Positions 20,795-30,134 of a stretch of 64,000 nt of DNA are shown here, one piece after another. The notes under the pieces were generated by a model. It worked only from the letters and a program-made list of their open reading frames with translations. It ran no database searches and was not told where the DNA came from. Source of the DNA: Cellulomonas aerilata. Its GTDB lineage: Bacteria; Actinomycetota; Actinomycetes; Actinomycetales; Cellulomonadaceae. The stretch lies in assembly GCF_007991755.1 (NCBI RefSeq), contig NZ_BJYY01000016.1, positions 62,001 to 126,000 on the forward strand. The letters are read 5' to 3'. Position 1 is the first letter of the stretch, and every line of letters begins with the position of its first letter. The translations under genes and the position numbers were made by a program.

Positions 20795-22117
20795 ATGAAC
20801 GACACCCCGCAGTGGTCCTTCGAGACCCGCCAGGTCCACGCCGGCCAGACCCCCGACACCGCCACCGGCGCTCGCGCCCTGCCGATCTACCAGACGACGT
20901 CGTTCGTGTTCCCGGACGCGGGCGTCGCCGCCGACCGGTTCGCCCTGAAGGACCTCGGCCCCATCTACACCCGGATCGGCAACCCGACCACGGAGGTCGT
21001 GGAGAACCGCCTCGCCTCCCTGGAGGGCGGCGTCGGTGCCCTGCTCCTCGCCTCGGGCCAGGCCGCCACCACGTTCGCGATCCTCAACATCGCCGAGGCC
21101 GGTGACCACGTGGTCGCCAGCCCCAGCCTGTACGGCGGCACGTACAACCTGCTCCACTACACGCTGCCCAGGCTCGGGATCACCACCACGTTCGTCAGCG
21201 ACCCGCACGATCCCCAGGCGTGGCGCGACGCGGTGCAGCCCAACACGAAGCTGTTCTTCGCCGAGACGGTCCCCAACCCCCGCTCGGACGTCCTCGACAT
21301 CGCCGAGGTCGCCGACGTCGCCCACGAGGCCGGCGTCCCCCTGGTCGTGGACAACACCGTGGCGACGCCGTACCTCATCCGGCCGATCGAGTTCGGCGCC
21401 GACGTCGTCGTGCACTCCGCGACGAAGTACCTGGGCGGGCACGGCTCGGCGATCGGCGGGGTGATCGTGGACGGCGGCACGTTCGACTACGCCCAGCACC
21501 CCGACCGCTTCCCGCAGTTCAACGCGCCCGACCCGAGCTACGACAGCCTCGTCTACGCCCGCGACCTGGGGGTGGGCAGCGCGTTCGGCGCCAACCTCTC
21601 CTACATCCTCAAGGCCCGAGTCCAGCTGCTGCGCGACCTGGGCTCGGCGATCTCGCCGTTCAACGCGTTCCTCATCGCCCAGGGCATCGAGACCCTGTCC
21701 CTGCGGATGGAGCGCCACGTCGCGAACGCCCAGCGCGTCGCGGAGTGGCTCGAGGCCCGCGACGACGTCCTGTCGGTGACCTACGCGGGCCTGCCGTCCA
21801 GCCCCTGGTACGCCCGCGCGCAGAAGTACGCCCCGCGGGGGCCCGGTGCGGTGCTGTCCTTCGAGCTCGACGGCGGCACCGAGGCGGGTCAGGCATTCGT
21901 CTCGGCGCTGCGGCTGCACTCGCACGTGGCCAACATCGGGGACGTCCGGTCCCTGGTGATCCACCCGGCGTCGACCACGCACAGCCAGCTCACCGTCGAG
22001 GAGCAGGCGCTGTCCGGCGTCACCCCCGGGCTGGTGCGGCTCGCGGTGGGCATCGAGCACATCGACGACATCCTCGCCGACCTGGACGCCGGCTTCCGCG
22101 CGGCCAAGGTGGCCTGA
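20795..22117 (+). CDS. metY: O-acetylhomoserine sulfhydrylase
   Basis: A 440-residue PLP enzyme of the Cys/Met metabolism family that makes homocysteine from O-acetylhomoserine and sulfide (or methionine from methanethiol). The PLP lysine is Lys211 in HSATKYLGGHGSAIGG. IYTRIGNPTTEVVENRLASLEGG and VVDNTVATPYLIRPIEFGADVVVHS are typical of MetY, and the insertion around FDYAQHPDRFPQF separates MetY from MetB/MetC. Two ATGs are possible; I prefer 20795 because CCAGGAG ends 8 bases before it but only 2 before the ATG at 20789. metX follows. Confidence 0.95.
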   Translation: MNDTPQWSFETRQVHAGQTPDTATGARALPIYQTTSFVFPDAGVAADRFALKDLGPIYTRIGNPTTEVVENRLASLEGGVGALLLASGQAATTFAILNIAEAGDHVVASPSLYGGTYNLLHYTLPRLGITTTFVSDPHDPQAWRDAVQPNTKLFFAETVPNPRSDVLDIAEVADVAHEAGVPLVVDNTVATPYLIRPIEFGADVVVHSATKYLGGHGSAIGGVIVDGGTFDYAQHPDRFPQFNAPDPSYDSLVYARDLGVGSAFGANLSYILKARVQLLRDLGSAISPFNAFLIAQGIETLSLRMERHVANAQRVAEWLEARDDVLSVTYAGLPSSPWYARAQKYAPRGPGAVLSFELDGGTEAGQAFVSALRLHSHVANIGDVRSLVIHPASTTHSQLTVEEQALSGVTPGLVRLAVGIEHIDDILADLDAGFRAAKVA

Positions 22118-22218
22118 GCGCCGCGTGAGCGTCCCGCCGGCCCGCCCGTCCGCGTCCGTGCCGTCTCCCCCGGGGGTGGCCGACGCGGGCGGGCGCGGCA
22201 GCACCCGCGGTGCCCGCC

Positions 22219-22224
22219 TAGATT
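22219..22224 (+). promoter_or_regulatory. -10 box TAGATT, candidate metX start
   Basis: TAGATT ends 8 bases before the GTG at 22233. This supports a leaderless internal start for metX in addition to read-through from metY. Confidence 0.45.
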
Positions 22225-22232
22225 GGTCTGCT

Positions 22233-23459
22233 GTGCCTCTCGAGCGTGAGATCTCCCGCGGCCGGCTGCCGGCCGCGCCGGCCACCGGGACGCTGCCCAC
22301 CCCGTCCCCGTCGTCGCCCCGGGTGCGCCCGGGCGTCCCCGTGCCCGCCAGCTCGGCCTGGCGCGAGGGCGACGACCCGGGCCGCCGCCGGTTCGCCGAC
22401 GTCGGGCCCCTCGACCTCGAGGCAGGTGACCGGCTGCCCGCCGTCACGATGGCGTACGAGACCTGGGGCACGCTCGACCCCGACGGCGCCAACGCCGTCC
22501 TGGTCCTGCACGCCCTGACGGGCGACTCCCACGTCACCGGACCGGCCGCGCCGGGGCACCGCACCGCCGGGTGGTGGCAGGACCTGGTCGGTCCGGGGGC
22601 GCCCATCGACACCGACCGGTGGTACGTGGTCGCGCCCAACGTGCTCGGCGGGTGCCAGGGCACCACCGGACCGGCGTCCGACGCGCCGGACGGGCGACCG
22701 TGGGGCGGACGGTTCCCGTACGTGACCGTCCGGGACCAGGTCGCGGCGGAGATCGCGCTCGCGGACGTGCTGGGCGTCGACTCGTGGGCGCTCGTGGTGG
22801 GCGCGTCCATGGGCGGCATGCGCGTGCTCGAGTGGGGCGCGATGGCGCCGGACCGGGTGCGCGCGCTCGCCGCGATCGCCACCACCGCGCAGACGTCCGG
22901 GGAGCAGATCGCCTGGGCGCACACCCAGCTCGCCGCGATCCGCGCCGACGCGCACTTCGCCGGCGGTCACTACTACGACGCCGCGGACGGCGAGGGCCCG
23001 CACGTCGGGCTCGGCATCGCCCGGCAGATCGCGCACACGACGTACCGCAGCACCCGCGAGCTCGACGAGCGGTTCGGCCGCATCCCGCAGCACGGCGAGC
23101 AGACGCTCGGCGGCGGCGGACGGTTCGCCGTGCAGTCCTACCTGGACCACCACGGCGACAAGCTCGCGCGACGGTTCGACGCGAACTCCTACGTGGCGCT
23201 GACCGAGTCGATCCTGTCCCACGACCTCGGTCGTGACCGCGGCGGGGTGGAGCCGGCGCTCGCCGAGATCACCGCTCGCTCCCTCGTCGTGGCGGTGGAC
23301 TCCGACCGCCTGTACCTGCCCTCGCAGTCGGAGCGGATCGCGGCCGGCATCCCGGACGCGACCCTGCGGACCATCCACTCGGACTTCGGCCACGACGGGT
23401 TCCTCATCGAGGCAGACCAGCTCGGGCCGATCGTCACCGAGTTCCTCGCCGGGGCCTGA
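22233..23459 (+). CDS. metX: Homoserine O-acetyltransferase
   Basis: A 408-residue alpha/beta-hydrolase-fold enzyme that acetylates homoserine with acetyl-CoA, giving the substrate of MetY. The nucleophile elbow GASMGGMRVLEWG holds Ser192. The acid is in VVAVDSDRLYLPSQ and the His in DFGHDGFLIE. LNVLGGCQGTTGP-like sequence forms the oxyanion and substrate wall. The N-terminal 35 residues are Pro/Arg-rich and family members normally begin near SAWREGD. I chose GTG at 22233 for its position after a -10 box. The frame is open up to a GTG at 22125, 8 bases after metY, which lacks a ribosome binding site. Confidence 0.93.
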   Translation: MPLEREISRGRLPAAPATGTLPTPSPSSPRVRPGVPVPASSAWREGDDPGRRRFADVGPLDLEAGDRLPAVTMAYETWGTLDPDGANAVLVLHALTGDSHVTGPAAPGHRTAGWWQDLVGPGAPIDTDRWYVVAPNVLGGCQGTTGPASDAPDGRPWGGRFPYVTVRDQVAAEIALADVLGVDSWALVVGASMGGMRVLEWGAMAPDRVRALAAIATTAQTSGEQIAWAHTQLAAIRADAHFAGGHYYDAADGEGPHVGLGIARQIAHTTYRSTRELDERFGRIPQHGEQTLGGGGRFAVQSYLDHHGDKLARRFDANSYVALTESILSHDLGRDRGGVEPALAEITARSLVVAVDSDRLYLPSQSERIAAGIPDATLRTIHSDFGHDGFLIEADQLGPIVTEFLAGA

Positions 23460-23535
23460 GCCGGTCAGCGGTCGCTGGTCGCGGTCGGCCGCCCTGCCTG
23501 CCAGCCCGGGGGCTGTCCTGCGGGACGGCCGCGCG

Positions 23536-23541
23536 TAGGTT
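23536..23541 (+). promoter_or_regulatory. -10 box TAGGTT, leaderless start
   Basis: TAGGTT ends 6 bases before the ATG of the zinc-type dehydrogenase gene. Confidence 0.55.
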
Positions 23542-23547
23542 GACCGG

Positions 23548-24510
23548 ATGCTCGCCGCCTACGCCGCCCGGCTGGACCCCCGCGACTCTCTCGACGGCCT
23601 CGAGGTCGGCGATCGACCCGAGCCGGAGGCCCGTGAGCACTGGACGACCGTCGACGTGCGCGCCGCGTCGGTCAACCACCACGACCTCTGGTCGCTGCGC
23701 GGGGTCGGGCTGCCGGTCGAGCGGCTGCCCATGGTCCTGGGGACGGACGCGGCCGGGACGACGCCGGACGGACGGGACGTCGTCGTGCACGGGGTGATCG
23801 GCGCGAACGGGCACGGGGTGGGCCCGACCGAGACCCGGAGCCTGCTGTCCGAGCGCTATCCGGGGACGTTCGCGGAGCGGGTCGCGGTGCCGAGCTGGAA
23901 CCTGCTGCCCAAGCCGCCGGAGATCACGTTCGCCGAGGCGTCGTGCCTGCCGACGGCGTGGCTGACCGCCTACAGCATGCTGTTCACCCGCGGCGGGGCG
24001 GCGCCGGGCGACCGGGTCCTCGTGCAGGGCGCCGGCGGCGGGGTGTCCACCGCGGCGGTGCTGCTCGGCGCCGCGGCGGGGCTGGAGGTGCACGTGACGA
24101 GCCGCGACGGGGGCAAGCGTGACCGTGCCCTCGCCCTGGGGGCCGCCGGCGCGACGGAGCCGGGCGGGCGCCTGCCGACCCGGGTGGACCTCGTGGTCGA
24201 GACCGTCGGTGCGGCGACCTGGGGCCACTCGGTCCGCTCCGTACGGCCGGGCGGCACGATCGTCGTCGCCGGCGCGACGTCCGGCGATGCGTCCCCGGCC
24301 GAGCTGACCCGGCTGTTCTTCCAGGAGATCCGCGTGCTCGGGGTCACGATGGGGACGCGCGAAGACCTCGCGGCCCTGCTCAACCTGCTGGTCCGGACCG
24401 GCGTCCGGCCGATCGTGGACCGCGAGCTGCCGCTGACCCGCGCGCGGGAGGGCCTGGCGTACCTGCAGGCGGGCACCCAGTTCGGCAAGGTCGTGCTCAC
24501 GCCCGCCTGA
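23548..24510 (+). CDS. MDR-family quinone/alcohol dehydrogenase-like oxidoreductase
   Basis: A 320-residue medium-chain dehydrogenase/reductase. The N-terminal GroES-like domain has VRAASVNHHDLWSLRGVGLP and VLGTDAAGT, and the Rossmann domain contains VLVQGAGGGVSTAAVLLGAAAG (nucleotide loop, about residues 153-174). The usual structural-zinc cysteine cluster is absent, so it is closer to the zinc-independent quinone-reductase branch, NAD(P)H-dependent in most cases. The substrate cannot be read from the sequence. A TAGGTT -10 box six bases before the ATG indicates a leaderless message. It converges with the next gene, leaving only 11 bases between stops. Confidence 0.85.
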   Translation: MLAAYAARLDPRDSLDGLEVGDRPEPEAREHWTTVDVRAASVNHHDLWSLRGVGLPVERLPMVLGTDAAGTTPDGRDVVVHGVIGANGHGVGPTETRSLLSERYPGTFAERVAVPSWNLLPKPPEITFAEASCLPTAWLTAYSMLFTRGGAAPGDRVLVQGAGGGVSTAAVLLGAAAGLEVHVTSRDGGKRDRALALGAAGATEPGGRLPTRVDLVVETVGAATWGHSVRSVRPGGTIVVAGATSGDASPAELTRLFFQEIRVLGVTMGTREDLAALLNLLVRTGVRPIVDRELPLTRAREGLAYLQAGTQFGKVVLTPA

Positions 24511-24521
24511 GCCGCTCGGCG

Positions 24522-26552
24522 TCAGGCGTCCCGGGGCTCCGGGCCGGCGCCCGCCGGCGCCGCGGAGTCGATGGAGCGGGCCTCGCTGTCGGCGGTCGCC
24601 CCGGTCGCCTCGCTTCCGGCCGTCGCCTCGGTCACCTCGGTCGCCTCGGTCGCCTCGGTCGCCTCGGTCGCCTCGGTCGCCTCGGTCGCCTCGGTCGCCT
24701 CGGTCGCCTCGGTCGCCTCGGTCAGGGTCGGGCCGCCGTCGCCCACGCGCCACGCGCGCCAGCCGTCGAGGGGTGACTCCGCGTCGGCGAGCACGGTCGC
24801 CGCGACGTCGGGGTCGGCGACGACGACGCCGTCCGGCAGCTGGAGGAGCCCGTCGGGCCGCAGGACGACGACGAAGCGCTGGCCCCGACGCAGCCGGGTC
24901 CAGACGAGCTCGGCCGCCTCGCCCAGCCGTCGCGCCAGCCCGGCCAGCGCGGGAAGTGCCACCGGATCTGCCGGTTCGCCAGGCGCCGCGGGCTCGGCGT
25001 CGTCGGCCGGCTCGGTCCCGGGCTCGGCGTCGTCCCGGGGCTCGCCGTCGTCCGGCTGCGCGTTGGCAGGTGCGACGGCGGTCGGCGCCTCGTGCGCCGG
25101 ACCACGGGCCGCGGGCTCGTCGGCTGCGGCGTCGGCCTGGGGTTCCGCCGCGGCCTCCGGCTCGGGACCGTCGGGGGCGGACGCCGCCTCGTCGGGCGCA
25201 CCGGTCCCGTCGGTCGGGTCGGTCGCGGTCGCGGCGAGGTCCTTCCCGGACACGTCGCCGACCACCTCATCGGCGTCCTGGGAGTCCTCGGCGACACCGG
25301 GTCCTGGTTCGGCTGCCACGACGGACATGGCCGGTGTGCCGTCCTCCAGCTCGGCGACCTCCACACCCACCGGCTCTGGGCCTGCGGCCTCCGACGGCTC
25401 GACTGCCCCGTCAGCCGGCTCGACCTCGTCGCCAGGCCCGGTGTCCTGGGCCGGCGCCCCTTCCGGGGCCGTGGAGTGCTCCCCCGGCGCATCGCCCTCG
25501 TCGTGCGGCGGCGCGACCTCGGCGAGCACCTCGGCGTCGTCCACCACGGCGGCGTCGTCCGAGCCCTCGACGTCCCCCAAGCCCTCGGCCTCCGACCCCT
25601 CGGCGTCGACCAGCCCCTCGGCGTCCTCCGACCCCTCGGCGTCGTCGGACGTCGCCGGCGGCGTGTCGTCCACCACCGGCGCGCTCGGCTCCCCCGCCGG
25701 CTCCGGCTCCCCACCCGGGGCCTCCTCAGGGTGCGACGGGTCGGGGGCGTCGTCGGGCCACGCGGCGGCGGGCTCGTCCCGAGCCGCGGGCACCGGACCG
25801 ACGGGGACCGGCAGCACGGACGGGAACGTCCCGCCCGGCGCGAGGGCGCCCACGACCCGCTCCCGGTCGGAGGCGGCGGGCACGACGTCACCCGGCGCCG
25901 GCGTCCCGGCCCCGGTCAGCACGGGCAGCGCGCCGGTCGGCGGCACGGCACGCAGGCTCGACGGCTCCACCGGACGGCGGGCGGGCAGGTTCGGCGCGAG
26001 GGGGGAGACCTCGGCGTACCGGCGGCCGTCGGCCCCGCGCAGCACACCGAGCTGCAGCACCTCCAGGCGCCGTCCGGGACCGCGCAGGAACTCCACGGCG
26101 TCCACCACGTTCTCGGCGACCTCCGAGCACAGCAGGAACAGCCGCGCCCCGCCGTGCCGCGCGGCCGCGTGCGCGCGGGCGACCGGGACGGTCTCGCGGA
26201 ACGCGACCAGGTCCGTCGCGAAGTCCTCCGGCCCCGACCGGTAGGCGCGTGCCAGGTCCACCGAGCTCATCCGGGCCGCCGCACCGGCGTGGCGCAGCGC
26301 GCGGGTCAGGGCGCCGCTGTCGAGCAGCTGCACGACCTCGACGACCACGGGCTGGCCGGCGGCGTCCACGGCGAGCAGGTCGGGCTGGTCGGACCCGGGA
26401 GCCCCCGCGGCGACCGGGAACAGCGGCTCACCGAGCAGGCTGACCAGGTGCTGGGTGACCAGGGCGCGGCCGTCGGTGTCGAACGTCCCCGCGGCAGGCT
26501 GCATCGGCTGCAGGACCGTCGGACGCCCGGTCTCGAGCTCGAAGATCGGCAT
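24522..26552 (-). CDS. Nuclease-fold-like protein with long acidic low-complexity region
   Basis: A 676-residue protein of unassigned family. The N-terminal 190 residues look like a PD-(D/E)XK domain. QPDLLAVDAAGQPVVVEVVQL matches the NucS-style Asp-x13-Glu-x-Lys pattern (Asp58, Glu72), but residue 74 is Val instead of Lys. Residues 210-530 are Asp/Glu/Ala/Pro-rich and probably disordered. A second ordered block (LVWTRLRRGQRFVVVLRPDG to LDGWRAWRVGDGGP, about 545-620) is followed by a run of Glu-Ala-Thr triplets. AGGGAG lies 7 bases before the ATG. The catalytic Lys loss suggests a binding rather than a cutting role. Confidence 0.75.
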   Translation of the reverse strand: MPIFELETGRPTVLQPMQPAAGTFDTDGRALVTQHLVSLLGEPLFPVAAGAPGSDQPDLLAVDAAGQPVVVEVVQLLDSGALTRALRHAGAAARMSSVDLARAYRSGPEDFATDLVAFRETVPVARAHAAARHGGARLFLLCSEVAENVVDAVEFLRGPGRRLEVLQLGVLRGADGRRYAEVSPLAPNLPARRPVEPSSLRAVPPTGALPVLTGAGTPAPGDVVPAASDRERVVGALAPGGTFPSVLPVPVGPVPAARDEPAAAWPDDAPDPSHPEEAPGGEPEPAGEPSAPVVDDTPPATSDDAEGSEDAEGLVDAEGSEAEGLGDVEGSDDAAVVDDAEVLAEVAPPHDEGDAPGEHSTAPEGAPAQDTGPGDEVEPADGAVEPSEAAGPEPVGVEVAELEDGTPAMSVVAAEPGPGVAEDSQDADEVVGDVSGKDLAATATDPTDGTGAPDEAASAPDGPEPEAAAEPQADAAADEPAARGPAHEAPTAVAPANAQPDDGEPRDDAEPGTEPADDAEPAAPGEPADPVALPALAGLARRLGEAAELVWTRLRRGQRFVVVLRPDGLLQLPDGVVVADPDVAATVLADAESPLDGWRAWRVGDGGPTLTEATEATEATEATEATEATEATEATEATEVTEATAGSEATGATADSEARSIDSAAPAGAGPEPRDA
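24625..24723 (-). repeat. 9-bp tandem array encoding Glu-Ala-Thr
   Basis: Eleven adjacent units of GCCTCGGTC; the last nine (24643-24723) are identical and the second differs by one base. They encode consecutive Glu-Ala-Thr triplets near the C-terminus of the nuclease-fold-like protein. This is the most perfect short tandem array in the window. Confidence 0.95.
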
Positions 26553-26657
26553 GCGGCGCTCCCTGTGCGGGGGTCGGTCCCCCGGTGGTGTCGTCCTGAG
26601 GTCGTGCGGTGGTGCCGGCTGCGCACCACGGGCCGCGGTGGACGGCGGCCGGGCGGG

Positions 26658-26954
26658 TCAGTCGGTCGCGAGCCGTGCCTCGACGCGGTCCACCTTGCCG
26701 GTCAGCTCGCCGGTGCGGCCCGGCCGGATGTCGGCCTTGAGCACCAGGGACACGCGGGTGCCGTGCCGTCCGGCGGCCTCGGTCGCCCGACGGACCACGT
26801 CCATGCACTCGTCCCACTCCCCCTCGAGGGTCGTGAACATCGCGTCGGTGCGGTTCGGCAGGCCCGACTCGCGCACCACGCGGACGGCGTCGGCCACTGC
26901 CTCGGTCACGGAGTCGCCGGAGCCCAGCGGCGCGACGGAGAAGGCGATCAGCAT
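26658..26954 (-). CDS. Thiamine-binding protein, MTH1187/YkoF type
   Basis: A 98-residue protein with the small ferredoxin-like fold of the DUF77 (MTH1187) family: MLIAFSVAPLGSGDSVTEAV at the start, GLPNRTDAMFTTLEGEWDECMDVVRRA in the centre and RVSLVLKADIRPGRTGEL near the end. Relatives bind thiamine or hydroxymethylpyrimidine and are thought to buffer or sense it. The ATG lies 7 bases downstream of TACAGT, so it is probably leaderless and transcribed alone. Confidence 0.88.
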   Translation of the reverse strand: MLIAFSVAPLGSGDSVTEAVADAVRVVRESGLPNRTDAMFTTLEGEWDECMDVVRRATEAAGRHGTRVSLVLKADIRPGRTGELTGKVDRVEARLATD

Positions 26955-26961
26955 GGGGTCC

Positions 26962-26967
26962 ACTGTA
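26962..26967 (-). promoter_or_regulatory. -10 box TACAGT, leaderless start
   Basis: TACAGT ends 7 bases before the ATG of the thiamine-binding protein. Confidence 0.5.
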
Positions 26968-27027
26968 GGCAGAACCGGCCGGGCTCCGGCCCCGGGGCGC
27001 GGGGCCTGCCCGACCGGCTCGCCGCCG

Positions 27028-29991
27028 TCAGCCTCGCACGGGCGGGCGGGTGCGGCCGGGCAGCCGGTCGGCAAGCAGCTCCGCGAGCGCCGTGCCCCGG
27101 ACCCCCGCCAGCTGCTCGGCCTGGGTGCGGCAGGAGAACCCGTCGGCCAGGAACACGTCCCCCGGCCCGGCCGCCCGCAGCGCCGGGAGCAGGGCGTTCT
27201 CGGCCACCGCGACGGACACGTCGTAGTGGCCCTTCTCCATCCCGAAGTTGCCGGCCAGGCCGCAGCACCCGGCCAGGGTGGTGATCGACGCGCCCGCCCG
27301 CTCGAGCAGGCCGCGGTCGGCGTCGAACCCCATGACCGAGTGCTGGTGGCAGTGCGGCTGGACGACGGCGGTCACGTCGGACAGGTCCGGCACGGTCCAC
27401 CCGGACTCCGGGTCGGGTCCGATCGGCGCCGGGGAGGTCAGCAGCTCCGCGAGGGTCTTCGTGACGCGGGCGACCGCGACGGCGCGCGGGTCGTCGGGCA
27501 GCAGGTCGAGCAGGTCCGAGCGCAGCACCGCGGTGCAGGACGGCTCCAGCCCGACGATCGGCACGCCGTTGACCGCGTACGGGCCGAGCACCTCCAGCAG
27601 GTGCGTCAGCCGGCGCCGCGCCCCGTCGAGCTGGCCGGTGCTGATCCAGGTGAGCCCGCAGCACGCCTCCTGGTCGGGCACGAGCACCTCGTAGCCGGCC
27701 GCCCGCAGGACCCGCACCGCGGCCTGCGGGACGCTCGGGGACAGCGTGTCGCTGAACGAGTCTACCCACAGCAGCACCGGCTGCCGGGTCGGGGTGCCCT
27801 CGGCCGCGCGGGCGTCGTCGCCCCCGGCCAGCGCGGCGGCGGACGCGCCCGGCGCCACGGCTGCGCGCCCGGCCGTGCTGCGACGCCACCAGGTGCGGAA
27901 CGGCATGGTGGCGAAGCGCGGGACGGTGCGGCGGGTGTCCATGCCCCCCGCGGCCAGGACCAGCTTCGCCACCGGGCGCACGCCCAGCACCGCGTTGACG
28001 AGCTCCGGCGCGAGCCCGGCGAGCCGTCCCCAGCGCGGCAGCCAGCCCAGCGCGTAGTGGTTCACCGGGCGCAGGCGCCGCCGGTAGGTGCGGTGCAGCG
28101 TCTCCGCCTTGTACTGCGCCATGTCGACGCCAGCCGGGCAGTCGCTCGAGCACGCCTTGCACTGCAGGCACAGGTCCAGCACCTCGTGGACCTCGGCGGA
28201 GCGGAAGCCGCGGGACACCAGGGACCCGTTCGCCATCTCCTGCAGCACCCGCGCGCGTCCGCGGGTGGAGTCCTTCTCGTCGCGCGTGGCCAGGTACGAC
28301 GGACACATGAACCCGCCCGCGGCGGTGGTGTCCGCCCGGCACTTGCCGACCCCGACGCACCGGTGCACGGCGGTGGTGAAGTCCCCAGCGTCGTGGCGGA
28401 ACGCGAAGCCCCCGTCGGCGGCGATCGGCAGCGCGGCCGGGCGGCGCAGGTCCGCGTCCAGCGGCCGCGGGCGCACGACGACGCCGGGGTTGAGCACGTC
28501 GGCCGGGTCGAGCAGGTTCTTGAAGCCCTCGAACATCGCGATCGCGTCCGGGGAGTACATCAGGGGCAGCAGCTCCCCGCGCGCGCGGCCGTCACCGTGC
28601 TCGCCGGACATCGACCCGCCGTGCGCGGCGACCAGCCGGCCGGCGTCCATCATGAACGCGCGCAGCGGGTCCCCGGACCGCTCCAGAGGGATGTCGAGCC
28701 GCAGGTGCACGCACCCGTCGCCGAAGTGCCCGTAGGCGAGGCCGTCCACGCCGTGGGAGGCCATCAGCGCCTCGAGCTCGCGCAGGTAGCCGCCGAGCCG
28801 CTCGGGCGGGACCGCGGAGTCCTCGAAGCCCGGCCACGCCTGCTCGCCCGACGGGGTCCGGCCGCCGAGGCCGGCGCCGTCCTCGCGGATGCGCCACATG
28901 GCTCGTGCCTCGGGCCCGGGCGGGAACACCGCGGTCGCCCGGGTCCCGGCGTCGGCCGCGAGGGCGCGCGCGCGACCCAGGGCCTCGTCCAGGTCGTCGC
29001 CGCCGACCTCGACCATGAGCCAGCCCGCGCCCTCCGGCAGCGTGGGGACCGACGACGCCCCGCGCAGCCGGCGGACGACGTCGACCAGGCGTGCGTCCAT
29101 GCCCTCGATCGCCAGCGGCCGGTGCGCGAGGAGCGCCGGGACGGCGTCGGCGGCGGTCGGCATGTCGGGGTAGCCCAGGACGACGAGGACCGGCGCTGCG
29201 GCCACCGGCACGAGCCGGACGGTGGCGCCCAGGATGGTCACGACGGTCCCCTCGGTGCCGACGAGCGCCTTGGCGAGGTCGGCCCCGTTCTCGGGGAGCA
29301 GGTGCTCCAGGGAGTACCCGGACACCTGGCGGCCGAAGCGGCCCAGCTCCGTGCGGATGACCGCCAGGTTCGCCCGCACGAGCCCGTCGAGGCCGGGGAC
29401 CACCTCCAGGCCCCGGCCGGCGGTGAAGCGGCGGCCGGTCCCGTCGACGACGTCCAGCTCGAGGACGTTGTCGGCGGTGCGGCCGTAGGCGACCGCGCGC
29501 GGACCGCAGGCGTTGTTGCCGATCATCCCGCCGAGGGTCGCGCGGGCCTGCGTGGAGGGGTCCGGCCCGAAGCGCAGCCCGTGCGGCGCGGCCGCCCGCT
29601 GGAGCGACGACATGACGACGCCCGGCTCGACCCGGGCGGTGCGCGCCTCGGGGTCGACGTCGAGGATGCGGTGCACGTGGCGGGACAGGTCCAGCACGAG
29701 ACCGGGTCCGACGGCGTTGCCGGCGACGGACGTCCCCCCGCCGCGGGTGGTGATCGGCACGCCGGCGCCGCGGGCCACCTCGAGGGCGGCCAGCACGTCG
29801 TCCGGGTCCTGCGGGAAGGCGACGACCTGGGGGACGACGCGGTAGTTGGACGCGTCGGTGGAGTACTCCGCGCGGCGGCGCGTGGAGTCGTCGACGGCGC
29901 CGCGCATCGCCGCGCGCAGGGCGGCCACGAGGTCGCGGTGGTCGGCGGGGGTGGGGTCCGCCGCGGGTCGGGCGGGGCTCACGATCGACAC
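27028..29991 (-). CDS. FAD- and Fe-S-containing D-2-hydroxyacid dehydrogenase, YdiJ-like
   Basis: A 987-residue fusion. The N-terminal half is an FAD-linked oxidase of the PCMH/GlcD type (TRGGGTSVAGNAVGPGLVLDLSRH binds FAD; VGTEGTVVTIL; GLAYGHFGDGCVHLRLD supplies the metal/substrate His residues). It is followed by a 4Fe-4S ferredoxin-like domain with CVGVGKC and CLQCKACSSDCPAGVDMAQ, and a C-terminal CCG/heterodisulfide-reductase-like domain (EACCGLTW; HCHQHSVMG; AGCCGLAGNFGME). YdiJ homologues oxidise D-2-hydroxyglutarate or D-lactate and pass electrons to the quinone pool. I chose GTG at 29991, preceded by GACACT 7 bases upstream; a GTG three codons later is possible. Confidence 0.9.
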   Translation of the reverse strand: MSIVSPARPAADPTPADHRDLVAALRAAMRGAVDDSTRRRAEYSTDASNYRVVPQVVAFPQDPDDVLAALEVARGAGVPITTRGGGTSVAGNAVGPGLVLDLSRHVHRILDVDPEARTARVEPGVVMSSLQRAAAPHGLRFGPDPSTQARATLGGMIGNNACGPRAVAYGRTADNVLELDVVDGTGRRFTAGRGLEVVPGLDGLVRANLAVIRTELGRFGRQVSGYSLEHLLPENGADLAKALVGTEGTVVTILGATVRLVPVAAAPVLVVLGYPDMPTAADAVPALLAHRPLAIEGMDARLVDVVRRLRGASSVPTLPEGAGWLMVEVGGDDLDEALGRARALAADAGTRATAVFPPGPEARAMWRIREDGAGLGGRTPSGEQAWPGFEDSAVPPERLGGYLRELEALMASHGVDGLAYGHFGDGCVHLRLDIPLERSGDPLRAFMMDAGRLVAAHGGSMSGEHGDGRARGELLPLMYSPDAIAMFEGFKNLLDPADVLNPGVVVRPRPLDADLRRPAALPIAADGGFAFRHDAGDFTTAVHRCVGVGKCRADTTAAGGFMCPSYLATRDEKDSTRGRARVLQEMANGSLVSRGFRSAEVHEVLDLCLQCKACSSDCPAGVDMAQYKAETLHRTYRRRLRPVNHYALGWLPRWGRLAGLAPELVNAVLGVRPVAKLVLAAGGMDTRRTVPRFATMPFRTWWRRSTAGRAAVAPGASAAALAGGDDARAAEGTPTRQPVLLWVDSFSDTLSPSVPQAAVRVLRAAGYEVLVPDQEACCGLTWISTGQLDGARRRLTHLLEVLGPYAVNGVPIVGLEPSCTAVLRSDLLDLLPDDPRAVAVARVTKTLAELLTSPAPIGPDPESGWTVPDLSDVTAVVQPHCHQHSVMGFDADRGLLERAGASITTLAGCCGLAGNFGMEKGHYDVSVAVAENALLPALRAAGPGDVFLADGFSCRTQAEQLAGVRGTALAELLADRLPGRTRPPVRG

Positions 29992-30134
29992 GGGGACCAG
30001 TGTCCCATCGTCGCCCGGTCGGACGTGCCGACCGGCCACGGCGGGGGATCCGCACGTGGCCGGCCGGCTGCGCTCCGGCGTCCGTCGGGCACGGACCGGC
30101 AGCGTCCCGCGCCGCCGGGCACCGGCTGCGCCGG

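Noticed and set aside
24625-24723. CRISPR-like array
   Set aside because: The units are 9 bp with no spacers and lie inside an open reading frame.
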